Made by a program: the position numbers and the translations under genes
Shown: piece after piece, positions 27,189 to 34,655 of the stretch
How positions within the stretch are numbered: the first letter of the stretch is position 1
Layout of the letters: each line of letters begins with the position of its first letter
Notes under the pieces: model-generated
The model's input: only the letters and a program-made list of their open reading frames with translations
Told to the model about the DNA's origin: nothing
Databases searched by the model: none
From: Phycisphaeraceae bacterium
GTDB taxonomy: Bacteria; Planctomycetota; Phycisphaerae; Phycisphaerales; Phycisphaeraceae
Direction: 5' to 3'
Assembly (NCBI GenBank): GCA_028280965.1
Contig: JANQKT010000124.1
Coordinates: forward strand, 1 to 39,849
DNA: 39,849 bases

Positions 27189-28649
27189 TTGATTCAACCA
27201 CCGACGAACGATGATGCCAAGCCCCACCGCGTGCTGCGTTGGGCGGTGTTCTTCTCGCTCGCCTATCTGGTTCAGGGCTTCGCGCAGACGACCGGCGTGC
27301 TGTTCCAGCCGCTGCAGTTCTATCTCAAGGAGGGCCACGGATACGGCGCCGGCCAACTCGCCGCGTTTACGTTCTGGGTCACCTTCCCCTGGTACATCAA
27401 GCCGGTGTACGGGCTGCTCGCGGACTTTATCCCGCTGTTCGGTTTCAAGCGGCGGAGCTACCTGATCGTGTCGTGCGTGCTCAGCTTCGGCGCGTTCGCC
27501 CTCGTGCTCGGGGTGCGCGAGCCGGTGGTGCTGCTCTACGCGCTGGTGCTGACGGCCATCTGCACCGCGGTCGGTGATGTGATGGTCGATGGGCTGATGG
27601 TCGAGAAGGGCCAGGCTTTCAACAGGATCAAGCTCTTCCAGGGCCTGCAGTGGACCACGATCAGCGTGATCGGCGTCGCCGCGGCGGTCGGCGGGGGGCT
27701 GCTGGCCCAGCACGCGAAGAACACCGGCGCGCCTTTTGACGGTGTGCGACTCGCCGCATTGATCGCGATGATCGGGCCGGCGATCCTGCTGGTCTCGACG
27801 TGGTTCATCGTGCGCGAGAAACGCTCGCGGCTCGACGCCGAGGGCCTGCGCAAGACCTCGCGCGGATTCCGGCTGGCGTTGACATCCAGGCCGCTGCTCG
27901 GCGTGATCCTGTTCGTCTCGCTGTTCTGGTTCCAGCCCGGGCTGATCACGCCGATGTACATCCACTGCACGCAGACGCTGGAGATCAGCGAGGCGTTCTA
28001 CGGCGGCGCGGCCGCGTGGACGCAGGGCGGGTACGCGATCGGTGCGCTCCTGTTCCTCGTCGTGCTCGGCCCGCTGTTGAGTATCCGACAGCTCGCGGCG
28101 CTGAGCATCCTGATCTACGCGGGCTCGACCTTCGCCTACCTCGCGCTCGTTGGCAAGACCTCGCTGGTCGTGCTCAACGTGCTCTACGGCGTCACGTACA
28201 TGATCGCCAACCTGACGCTCCTGTCGCTGGCGGCGCAGGTCTGCCCGCGGCACGTCGAGGCGTTCGTCTTCGCCTTCCTCATGGGCCTGTTCAACTTCGT
28301 CAAGCAGGGCTCGGAGTGGATCGGCGGGTGGCTGTTCGACGGCCTGCGCCCGGCGATCGAGGGCGGCGACACCCAGAGCCCCTGGGCCGCGCTCGACCTC
28401 TCCGCGATCGGGCTGCCCTACGCGATCGACCCGCTCATCATTATCTCCGGCTCGATCACGCTGCTCGCGTTTGTCTTCCTGCCGCTGCTGCCCAAACGCG
28501 GCGACCCGGTCGGCGATCCGCGCAGCGACACCGAGGGTCTCTGCCCGTTCTGTTTCTACGACCTGCGTGGCAACCTGTCGGCAACAATCTGTCCGGAGTG
28601 TGGCGCTGAGATCGAAGCAGATGATGACGCCGATCAGGCGGGGGCCTAG
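27189..28649 (+). CDS. BT1-like major facilitator transporter with C-terminal zinc ribbon
   Basis: This protein of about 486 residues has around twelve membrane segments. It shows the folate-biopterin transporter (BT1) pattern near the start: FAQTTGVLFQPLQFYLKEGHGYG, PWYIKPVYGLLADFIPLFGFKRRSYLI. The substrate is not predictable. The last 38 residues are a soluble zinc ribbon, LCPFCFYDLRGNLSATICPECGAEIE, of the CxxCxYDLRG type common in Planctomycetes. The start is uncertain. The frame stays open upstream across the antisense of the PH-domain gene, which cannot be coding. I chose TTG 27189; a GTG at 27231 is the alternative. TATGCT at 27142-27147 is a possible -10. Confidence 0.82.
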   Translation: MIQPPTNDDAKPHRVLRWAVFFSLAYLVQGFAQTTGVLFQPLQFYLKEGHGYGAGQLAAFTFWVTFPWYIKPVYGLLADFIPLFGFKRRSYLIVSCVLSFGAFALVLGVREPVVLLYALVLTAICTAVGDVMVDGLMVEKGQAFNRIKLFQGLQWTTISVIGVAAAVGGGLLAQHAKNTGAPFDGVRLAALIAMIGPAILLVSTWFIVREKRSRLDAEGLRKTSRGFRLALTSRPLLGVILFVSLFWFQPGLITPMYIHCTQTLEISEAFYGGAAAWTQGGYAIGALLFLVVLGPLLSIRQLAALSILIYAGSTFAYLALVGKTSLVVLNVLYGVTYMIANLTLLSLAAQVCPRHVEAFVFAFLMGLFNFVKQGSEWIGGWLFDGLRPAIEGGDTQSPWAALDLSAIGLPYAIDPLIIISGSITLLAFVFLPLLPKRGDPVGDPRSDTEGLCPFCFYDLRGNLSATICPECGAEIEADDDADQAGA

Positions 28650-28668
28650 CGTGGTCTATCTGTCTCGG

Positions 28669-28674
28669 TATCAT
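28669..28674 (+). promoter_or_regulatory. Candidate -10 element (TATCAT) for esterase gene
   Basis: TATCAT is followed by CGAGTG and then the ATG at 28681. The 6-nt gap and absence of a Shine-Dalgarno predict a leaderless transcript. Confidence 0.5.
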
Positions 28675-28680
28675 CGAGTG

Positions 28681-29649
28681 ATGAGCAACAGACTCTGTCT
28701 TCACTTTGCCGCCGCTGCGCTGATGGCCTTGCTGCTGATCGGTTGTGCCTCGCCCGTATTGGCGGTGGACCCCGCGGAGCTGCCGGATGCGGAGAAGTTC
28801 GATCTCTGGCCGGGCGACCCGCCGGGCGAGGCGGTGTTCGAGGGCGAGCTGCCCGAGACCAGCCGACGCAACGGGCGGCTCCAGTTCGTGCACGTCCCGA
28901 CGCTCGAGGTCTTCCACGCCAAGGGCGAAAACCGCACCGGCGCAGCGGTCGTGATCTGCCCCGGCGGGGGCTACCGCGTGCTGGCGGATGGTCACGAGGG
29001 CACGGCGGTCGCCCAGTGGCTGAACGCCAACGGCATCACCGCGGCCGTCCTGCGCTACCGCATGTACCCGTACCGACACCCGGTGCCGATGCGAGATGTG
29101 CAGCGCGCGATCAAGACCGTGCGATACAACGCGCACGCATGGGCGCTCGATCCGGACCGTATCGGCGTGCTGGGTTTTTCCGCCGGCGGCCACCTCGCAT
29201 CGACCGCGGCGGTGCATCATGCCCAAGCCGACCCCGATGCGATGGACCCGGTCGCGCGTGTCACCAGCCGGCCGGACTTCGCGGTGCTTGTCTACCCGGT
29301 CATCACCCTCCAGGCGCCGCACCTGCACAAGGGCTCGCGGAACAACCTGCTCGGGCCCGACCCCGACCCGGCGCTCGTCGATCTGCTGAGTAGCGAGAAG
29401 CAGGTCAATGAAACGACGCCGCCGACGTTCTTGGTCCACTCCCGCGACGACAAGGCGGTGAAGATCGAGAACAGCGCGATGTTCCTCGCGGCCTTGAAGA
29501 AGCACGCTGTGCCCGGCGAACTGTCGATCTATGAGACAGGCGGGCACGGGTACGGCCTGGGCCGGGGCGAGGGCCACGAGACCGCCGCCTGGCCGGGCGC
29601 GTGCATCAAGTGGTTTGCCGAGCGGGACATCATCCCAGCATCACAATAG
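28681..29649 (+). CDS. Secreted alpha/beta-hydrolase esterase (acetyl-xylan-esterase-like, BD-FAE type)
   Basis: This 322-residue protein begins with a lipoprotein-like signal (LLLIGC, Cys 22). An alpha/beta hydrolase domain follows. The oxyanion segment is VICPGGGYRVLADGHEG (HGGG-like), the nucleophile Ser 167 lies in GFSAGG, and Asp 256 or 257 is in HSRDDKAV. His 289 is in ETGGHGYGLG, completing the triad. The arrangement resembles planctomycete esterases that deacetylate plant or algal polysaccharides; the substrate is inferred only from family resemblance. The start at 28681 follows a TATCAT hexamer by 6 nt, and no SD is seen. It starts 31 bp after the transporter gene but with its own predicted promoter. 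Confidence 0.87.
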   Translation: MSNRLCLHFAAAALMALLLIGCASPVLAVDPAELPDAEKFDLWPGDPPGEAVFEGELPETSRRNGRLQFVHVPTLEVFHAKGENRTGAAVVICPGGGYRVLADGHEGTAVAQWLNANGITAAVLRYRMYPYRHPVPMRDVQRAIKTVRYNAHAWALDPDRIGVLGFSAGGHLASTAAVHHAQADPDAMDPVARVTSRPDFAVLVYPVITLQAPHLHKGSRNNLLGPDPDPALVDLLSSEKQVNETTPPTFLVHSRDDKAVKIENSAMFLAALKKHAVPGELSIYETGGHGYGLGRGEGHETAAWPGACIKWFAERDIIPASQ

Positions 29650-29654
29650 TTGGC

Positions 29655-31139
29655 CTAGTCAAGAACCCACACGGTCAATGCCATGAGGGCTTTGTCCTCA
29701 GGGTCGCCTGCAATGGCAATTTTCGTTGTTCCGTTGCTAGTTATGAAGGCGAGATCATCGATTGAACTGTGCGAGCCGTATTGGCTGCGGATGATTTTGC
29801 CTGCTTTTAGATCCACCAGCGCGGCCTCAGCGGGATCGCAGATCTCGATGGGATTCATTCCCAATGCAAGCAGCGTGTCGTCCGGGGAGAAGGCCGCAGT
29901 TTGGATCTCACGCTCAAGGTTGTAGGTCTTCAGTACCTTGCCGGTCTGAGGATTGACGATCCTCAAGGGATCGCGCTCCCATGGGCTGTACACCGCCATG
30001 CGGTCCCCCTTGTTGTTAAAGGTGACGGCGTTGGCCTTGATACCCGCATTGTGTATGGCGGGCTCCCACTTGAGCGTGTCCCAAACAAACAGCCCGGATC
30101 TGCGGTCCGCCGACGCTAGAAGCCTGCTGTTTGGGCTCACAGCGATTTTTCTGGGCCAGTCCTTGTGAGCTTTGAATCGAGCTAGTTGTTCGTCATTCGG
30201 CGCGTAGACAGTGAGCCAATTGTTCTGGGTCGACATGGCATACCAATCGCCTGTTGGGGAGCCAACAAACGACAAGGGTTCTTTATCCTGCAGTGGGAAA
30301 TGTTTTACCTTAGACCAGTTCTTCCCGGTCAGGATAGACAGCGTAGGCTTGCCACCCTCTTCGGTAAGAACCGCCAGGGTTCCTTCGACGGAGAAACTAA
30401 CACCATGTAGATTGGCATACGCCCCGCGTTTGGGAAGCTCCTTGGCGAGCACTTGCCTGGGCGGGCCCGTCTCAAAAACAAACGCACGGGTATCACCAGC
30501 AATGGCAATGTATTGACCGTCGACACTCAGCGCGAGGGCGCTGGTTCCGCTCTTCCGTGACCCGTACTGCTCAATCGTTCCCTGGGTCGGTGTTTGGTGG
30601 ATCGGTTCGATAAAGGCTTCATAGACTGACTTTGGGTTCAGCTTCTTAAGCCAGTGCAGCGCGAATTCATCGGCGTTGTCAGGCCCGGTCAGCACAATGG
30701 TTATTGATTCGCGCATCTTGCCCTTGCCGAAGAGGCCTTCTTTGTCGAGGGTTTTCAATGCGGTATATGCAGCTTGGTGCCGCGTGCGGGCTTCGCGGTC
30801 GGATTGAGATTCCGTTAGGCCATACGGGTCCGGTCGATCACTAAGCAGCATCTCGGTCCGGTCGTATTTGAACGTGTCATGGTGCGGAGAGTCGGGTAGC
30901 GACCAGCGTAGGGCTTCGAGAGCTTCTCCGGATTTGTAGTGGCCTTCCTTCACGTAGCGCTTGGCAACCTTAGCCAACCCTTTTTCACCGCAGGCGGTCG
31001 GGATGAGATAGTCTCCCAGCTCGGTCGTATAGATGCCAAAGCAATAGATTTCTTCACGTTTTTCTGATTTGATCAGCTTTTGCCATGCCTCTCGCAAGTC
31101 CTGGGCGATTGCTTCGGTGAGTTTGCTTGTACTTGCCAT
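29655..31139 (-). CDS. DUF4303 - WD40-like repeat fusion protein
   Basis: This 494-residue protein has no signal peptide. Residues 1 to about 165 resemble DUF4303: AIAQDLREAWQKLIKSEKREEIYCFGIYTTELGDYLIPTACGEKGL, then LRWSLPDSPHH. The remaining 320 residues are WD40-like blades: TSALALSVDGQYIAIAGDTRAFVFE, PRKIAVSPNSRLLASADRRSGLFVWDTLKWE, EIQTAAFSPDDTLLALGMNPIEI, so a propeller scaffold is likely. Function unknown. GC is clearly lower than in neighbours (near 50% over long stretches), suggesting recent acquisition. AAGGAA precedes the ATG. Its 3' end lies 5 bp from the esterase stop, so the two genes converge tightly. Confidence 0.75.
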   Translation of the reverse strand: MASTSKLTEAIAQDLREAWQKLIKSEKREEIYCFGIYTTELGDYLIPTACGEKGLAKVAKRYVKEGHYKSGEALEALRWSLPDSPHHDTFKYDRTEMLLSDRPDPYGLTESQSDREARTRHQAAYTALKTLDKEGLFGKGKMRESITIVLTGPDNADEFALHWLKKLNPKSVYEAFIEPIHQTPTQGTIEQYGSRKSGTSALALSVDGQYIAIAGDTRAFVFETGPPRQVLAKELPKRGAYANLHGVSFSVEGTLAVLTEEGGKPTLSILTGKNWSKVKHFPLQDKEPLSFVGSPTGDWYAMSTQNNWLTVYAPNDEQLARFKAHKDWPRKIAVSPNSRLLASADRRSGLFVWDTLKWEPAIHNAGIKANAVTFNNKGDRMAVYSPWERDPLRIVNPQTGKVLKTYNLEREIQTAAFSPDDTLLALGMNPIEICDPAEAALVDLKAGKIIRSQYGSHSSIDDLAFITSNGTTKIAIAGDPEDKALMALTVWVLD

Positions 31140-31186
31140 CGGTTTCCTTCGGAGAAAGGTCGGCCCGAATCACGGATGTTGTGAAC

Positions 31187-31192
31187 TATCAT
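31187..31192 (+). promoter_or_regulatory. Candidate -10 element (TATCAT) for pcp
   Basis: TATCAT is followed by 7 nt (AATGCCG) and then the ATG at 31200. It lies close to the divergent DUF4303 gene start. It predicts a leaderless pcp transcript. Confidence 0.5.
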
Positions 31193-31199
31193 AATGCCG

Positions 31200-31859
31200 A
31201 TGCATACTGAATCATTTATAGCCCTCGTCACCGGTTTCGAGCCGTTCGGCGGCAGCACGCTTAACCCGTCGCAGGTGATCGTTGAAGCGCTTGCGGAGAC
31301 GCCGGAGCTCGGCGGTGCTTGCGAACTGCGTACTGCACTACTTCCGGTCGATACCGCTACGATCGGCCCGACGATCGATGTGCTTTGGGAGAAGCACACG
31401 CCGGATACCGTGCTGCACTTCGGCGAGTCGGCCAAGGCCGAGCACCTGACGCTCGAGCGTGTCGCGCTCAACCTGCTGGATTTTGACACGCCCGACAACG
31501 CGGGTCGGCGGCTGGTCGATAAGCCGATCGACCCGGCCGGGCCCGCGGCGCGTTTCGTCACGCTGCCGGCCCGGGCGATCCGGGGCGGCCTGGCCGAGCA
31601 GGGCGTCGAGGCCCGTCTGTCGCTGAGCGCGGGGGCGTACCTGTGTAACCAGGCGCTTTATTTGTCGCTCGCGCACGCCGAGCGGCTCGGCGGCCGGTCT
31701 GTGGGCTTTGTACACGTGCCCGTGCTGGCCGAGCAGGCCGAACGCGGCGAGCGGGCCGGCCCGGGCATGCCGCGCGATCAGCTGCTTGACGCTGCCCGGC
31801 GGCTTGTCCGATTAGCAGTCGAATTGCATGGCGACCAACGGAGCGGGTCAGACCGTTGA
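31200..31859 (+). CDS. pcp: Pyroglutamyl-peptidase I (family C15)
   Basis: This cytosolic enzyme removes N-terminal pyroglutamate from peptides. The 219-residue product has TGFEPFGG (11-18), a catalytic Glu in LTLERVALN (Glu 86), the nucleophile Cys 149 in GAYLCNQALY and His 172 in GFVHVPVL, so the triad is complete. The usual GGR before the Glu motif is changed to FGESAKAEH. Two ATGs are in frame; the second at 31200 is favoured because TATCAT lies exactly 7 nt before it, while the first (31194) would be upstream of the predicted transcript start. Length is normal for the family. Confidence 0.93.
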   Translation: MHTESFIALVTGFEPFGGSTLNPSQVIVEALAETPELGGACELRTALLPVDTATIGPTIDVLWEKHTPDTVLHFGESAKAEHLTLERVALNLLDFDTPDNAGRRLVDKPIDPAGPAARFVTLPARAIRGGLAEQGVEARLSLSAGAYLCNQALYLSLAHAERLGGRSVGFVHVPVLAEQAERGERAGPGMPRDQLLDAARRLVRLAVELHGDQRSGSDR

Positions 31860-31935
31860 ATCCTCCCGCCTGTTGCGATAGCTTAATCGTGAGTGAGCCC
31901 GGGGCCGCCCGCCCGGCCGCTGGATGGAGCCCGAC

Positions 31936-32223
31936 ATGGCATCGATGCTGCTTTACAACGACCACGGCGAGGTCGCCCTCACCGATGAGGACTGGGAGAA
32001 CATCACCGCCGCCGCGACCGACCACGGCTGGGAGCCGGTGGACCGCCCGGACCACGGCCACGCGCTGTCGGAGGACGACGCGGCGCACCTGGCCGAGGCG
32101 TTGCACGCCGCGCTCGCGACGGGCGAGGTGCTGCCGCACCAGCTCATCGACGACACCGACGCGGAAGAGCGGCTCGAGTTGTTCATGGAGGTCTGCGAGT
32201 CGGGCGCGCTCATGGAGAAGTAG
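31936..32223 (+). CDS. Small acidic hypothetical protein
   Basis: This 95-residue protein is strongly acidic, without a signal peptide, membrane segment or recognised motif. The first 50 residues are rich in Asp, Glu, His and Trp (DEDWENITAAATDHGWEPVDRPDHGH). The rest looks helical, with ALSEDDAAHLAEALHAAL and TDAEERLELFMEVCESGALMEK. GGAG lies 6 nt before the ATG at 31936, supporting translation. It follows pcp by 76 bp and converges with the membrane protein gene, leaving 2 bp between the stop codons. I do not recognise the family. Confidence 0.65.
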   Translation: MASMLLYNDHGEVALTDEDWENITAAATDHGWEPVDRPDHGHALSEDDAAHLAEALHAALATGEVLPHQLIDDTDAEERLELFMEVCESGALMEK

Positions 32224-32225
32224 GA

Positions 32226-32852
32226 TCAGCCGCGCGGCCGGGTCGGGATCAGGCCCATCACCAGCCCCGCCGCCGCGATGACGAACGCGATCAGCGTGAT
32301 CGGCGGCAGCCCGCCCGGCCAACGCCCGACCGCGAACCACCCGCCCCAGCCGATCACCGCGACGTGCGCTGCCGAGAGCACAAGCACCGACAAGCCCAGC
32401 CGGCGGAGCAGGCGGCGGTCATCGTCGTTGCCCGCGGCCGGCAGGCGCGACTGCCAGGCCAGCAGCGCCAGGGCGCCCAGCCCCACCAGCGTGGACACCT
32501 CGCCCGCGAGGTTCATCCGCCCCGACATGAGGTACAGCTTGCCGTAGTAGTCGGGCGTCAGCAGCACCAGCGACATCGCCGAGTGCGCGACCGCCAGGCC
32601 AAAGCCGGTCAGCCCGATCCGCCGGCGGTCCTGCAGCAGCCGCGCACCGAAGCGTCCCGGGGCCCGGCCGAGCACCCGCGCGCCGACCGCCAGGGCGATC
32701 ATGAGCACCGCGGCGACCGAGACGGCCTTGTTCAGCAGGAACAGCGGGACCTGATCGGTGGGATCGGTCCCGAAGAACGCCTCGTGGTAACGCAGGACCG
32801 CGTAGGCCAGGCCGACGGCCATCGATAACGTTGCAAGCCATAGCGGACGCAT
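32226..32852 (-). CDS. Six-helix membrane protein, possibly ferric-reductase-like
   Basis: This 208-residue protein has about six hydrophobic segments. Three His residues fall in or beside them: His 23 (LRYHEAFFG), His 90 (LAVAHSAMSL) and His 163 (LSAAHVAVIG). This pattern, with GLAVAHSAMSLVLLT in the middle, resembles the ferric-reductase-like (cytochrome b-type) transmembrane domain that binds heme through His pairs. The resemblance is by pattern only and no reductase partner is adjacent. The ATG at 32852 follows TATCAT by 8 nt, giving almost no leader. It is divergent from ogt. Confidence 0.6.
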   Translation of the reverse strand: MRPLWLATLSMAVGLAYAVLRYHEAFFGTDPTDQVPLFLLNKAVSVAAVLMIALAVGARVLGRAPGRFGARLLQDRRRIGLTGFGLAVAHSAMSLVLLTPDYYGKLYLMSGRMNLAGEVSTLVGLGALALLAWQSRLPAAGNDDDRRLLRRLGLSVLVLSAAHVAVIGWGGWFAVGRWPGGLPPITLIAFVIAAAGLVMGLIPTRPRG

Positions 32853-32859
32853 TCGGTGC

Positions 32860-32866
32860 TATGATA
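32860..32866. promoter_or_regulatory. Symmetric bidirectional -10 element
   Basis: The 7-mer TATGATA contains TATGAT on the plus strand (32860-32865) and TATCAT on the minus strand (32866-32861). The plus element precedes ogt by 39 bp, with its own ribosome-binding site. The minus element precedes the membrane protein ATG by 8 nt. One site may therefore serve both genes. Confidence 0.5.
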
Positions 32867-32904
32867 ACTCACCCATCTTTCGCATACGCACGGAGGCGTT
32901 CGCC

Positions 32905-33420
32905 ATGGTCCATCACCTTTACCCAAGTCCGGTCGGAGACCTCTATCTCACCGCACAAGCGGGCCGCCTTATCGGCTTGTCGTTTTGTGATCCCGACGAG
33001 GGGGTGCATCAAGAACCGGACGGGCTGCTGACGCGCGACCGCTGGGCCAACGACCGGTTGTTCGACGCGGCGCGCAGCCAGCTCGACGCCTACTTCGAAC
33101 GCAAACGCAAGTCCTTCGACCTGCCGATCGCGCTATCGGGCACGCCGTTCCAGCTCCGGGTCTGGGCCGAGCTCCGGCGGATCGACTTCGGCACGACGAT
33201 CAGCTACCGCGAGCTGGCCGAACGCCTCGGCAAGCCCGGCGCGAGCAGGGCGGTGGGCTCGGCGAACGGCGCCAACCCGATCGCGATCCTCGTGCCCTGC
33301 CACCGCGTGATCGCGTCCGACGGCTCGCTCGCGGGGTTCGCCGGCGGCGTCGCGGTCAAGCGGGCCCTGCTCGACCACGAGCGCGCCGGGGCCGGGCAGT
33401 TCGCGCTGGCTTTTGGGTAA
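32905..33420 (+). CDS. ogt: Methylated-DNA-protein-cysteine methyltransferase
   Basis: This protein repairs O6-alkylguanine by transferring the alkyl group to its own cysteine. The 171-residue product has the N-terminal ribonuclease-like domain (SPVGDLYLTAQAGRLIGLSF) and the C-terminal domain with GTPFQLRVWAEL, ISYRELAERLGKPGASRAVGSANGANPIAILVPCHRVI. The active Cys 132 lies in PCHRV, and GSLAGFAGG follows. No AraC or AlkA domain is fused, so it is the Ogt type. GGAGG lies upstream of the ATG at good spacing. Confidence 0.95.
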   Translation: MVHHLYPSPVGDLYLTAQAGRLIGLSFCDPDEGVHQEPDGLLTRDRWANDRLFDAARSQLDAYFERKRKSFDLPIALSGTPFQLRVWAELRRIDFGTTISYRELAERLGKPGASRAVGSANGANPIAILVPCHRVIASDGSLAGFAGGVAVKRALLDHERAGAGQFALAFG

Positions 33421-33430
33421 TGAGCGGGAA

Positions 33431-33436
33431 TACAAT
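33431..33436 (+). promoter_or_regulatory. Candidate -10 element (TACAAT) for glutathione peroxidase gene
   Basis: TACAAT lies 11 bp after the ogt stop and 57 bp before the peroxidase ATG. No good -35 at 17 bp was found. Confidence 0.35.
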
Positions 33437-33492
33437 GCGTCGGTCCGTCGTTCCGATACCAAGCAGACTCTAACTTTACCTAGGGGTTTCTC

Positions 33493-34203
33493 ATGCGCCG
33501 TGTACTCTTGCCCTCGTGCCTTGTCCTGATCCTCGCCGGCCTGGTTTTGGGGCTTGGCCTCGCCTCGGCCGACGCACACCACCACGGTGAGCACCGCCAG
33601 CCCGCGTCCGCGACGGCGGTCGACGAGGAGCAGCCGGCCATCCCCGGCGTGCTCGACCACGGCGTCACGACCCTCGCGGGCGGTAAGACCCACCTCAGCC
33701 AGTACTACGGCGATGTGGTCCTGATCGTCAACACCGCCAGCAAGTGCGGCCTGACCCCGCAGTACGAGCAGTTGCAGGCGCTTCACGAATCGGGAAGCGA
33801 GAAGGGCTTGTCCATTCTCGGCTTCCCCGCCAACAACTTCGGCAAGCAGGAGCCGGGCACTGACAAAGAGATCAGTGTGTTCTGCCAGGAGAACTACGGC
33901 GTTGAGTTCGACATGTTCTCGAAGATCTCGGTCAAGGGCGACGACCAGCACCCGCTCTACGCCTTCCTGACCAGCAAGGAGACCAACCCCGAGTTCGCCG
34001 GCGACATCCGCTGGAACTTCGACAAATTCCTGGTCAGCCGGCAGGGCGTGGTGATCGCCCGTTTTTCGCCGCGCACCAAGCCCGACTCGAAAGAGGTCGT
34101 CGAGGCGATCAAGGCCGCGATGAAGCAGCCGGTGCCCGATGATGTCGAGGCGGTCCGGGCGATTCACGCCAAAGACGCCGAGGGAGCCAAGGACGCGGAA
34201 TAA
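33493..34203 (+). CDS. Exported glutathione-peroxidase-family protein
   Basis: This 236-residue protein has a signal peptide (about 1-27) and a His-rich linker (HHHGEH). A GPx domain follows: VVLIVNTASKCGLTPQY with the peroxidatic Cys 85, GFPANNFGKQEPG with the conserved Gln, and WNFDKFLVSRQGVVIARF with the conserved Trp and Asn. A further Cys 132 (ISVFCQENYGVEFDMFSKI) is at the place of the resolving Cys in thioredoxin-dependent GPx enzymes. It thus probably uses thioredoxin-like donors in the periplasm. The ATG at 33493 has GGGG upstream. The last 20 residues are charged and Ala-rich. Confidence 0.9.
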   Translation: MRRVLLPSCLVLILAGLVLGLGLASADAHHHGEHRQPASATAVDEEQPAIPGVLDHGVTTLAGGKTHLSQYYGDVVLIVNTASKCGLTPQYEQLQALHESGSEKGLSILGFPANNFGKQEPGTDKEISVFCQENYGVEFDMFSKISVKGDDQHPLYAFLTSKETNPEFAGDIRWNFDKFLVSRQGVVIARFSPRTKPDSKEVVEAIKAAMKQPVPDDVEAVRAIHAKDAEGAKDAE

Positions 34204-34280
34204 TCGGCCGATGATGGGTGTTGTACCCGGTGAGCGCGGATGCTGTGGTCCGCCCGGGCACGAATGAAAGGACCCTTGCC

Positions 34281-34529
34281 ATGCTGATCAAGACCCTCGC
34301 GGGCATCGGACTGTTCGCCGCCGCCGGCGCCGCGGTCGGCTACTCGAAGGTCCTCTGCGCCGGCGGGGAGTGCGCGATCACCGGCACGCCCTACGGCGGG
34401 GCGTTCTTCGGCGGGTTGCTCGGCATGGCCGTTATGAGCGGGCTGAACGCGCCCAAGGCGACCGACCAGCCGCCGCGGGAAAACCCGGACGCCGAGTCAT
34501 CTACTGGCGAAGATACCGGCAAGCACTAG
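34281..34529 (+). CDS. Small DUF6132-like membrane protein
   Basis: This 82-residue protein has a hydrophobic N-terminal segment (IKTLAGIGLFAAAGAAVGY). A Cys-containing loop CAGGECAITGTPYGGAFFGGLLG follows, whose C-x-x-x-x-C-x-I-T-x-x-P-Y pattern resembles DUF6132 proteins. The rest is a polar, acidic tail. DUF6132 function is not known. AAGGA lies 9 nt before the ATG at 34281; the upstream frame to 34218 lacks a site. It lies 77 bp after the glutathione peroxidase gene and is followed by a clear terminator, so the two may form a small operon. Confidence 0.7.
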   Translation: MLIKTLAGIGLFAAAGAAVGYSKVLCAGGECAITGTPYGGAFFGGLLGMAVMSGLNAPKATDQPPRENPDAESSTGEDTGKH

Positions 34530-34568
34530 ACCGCCCGGCTTCACCGCATAACACGCATCCACACCAAG

Positions 34569-34591
34569 ACCAGCCGAATGGCTGGTTTTTT
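34569..34591 (+). terminator. Intrinsic terminator after the DUF6132-like gene
   Basis: ACCAGCC, a GAAT loop and GGCTGGT form a 7-bp stem followed by a run of six T residues. Confidence 0.92.
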
Positions 34592-34619
34592 CATGCCCCC
34601 GGCTTGTGTGTTGCGCGGT

Positions 34620-34625
34620 TATAGT
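34620..34625 (+). promoter_or_regulatory. Candidate -10 element (TATAGT) for PPC-protein gene
   Basis: TATAGT lies 30 bp before the ATG at 34656. The leader would carry the GAGGGA ribosome-binding site. No good -35 is seen. Confidence 0.45.
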
Positions 34626-34655
34626 TGTCATGAGCCTTAACTGAGGGAACCCATC

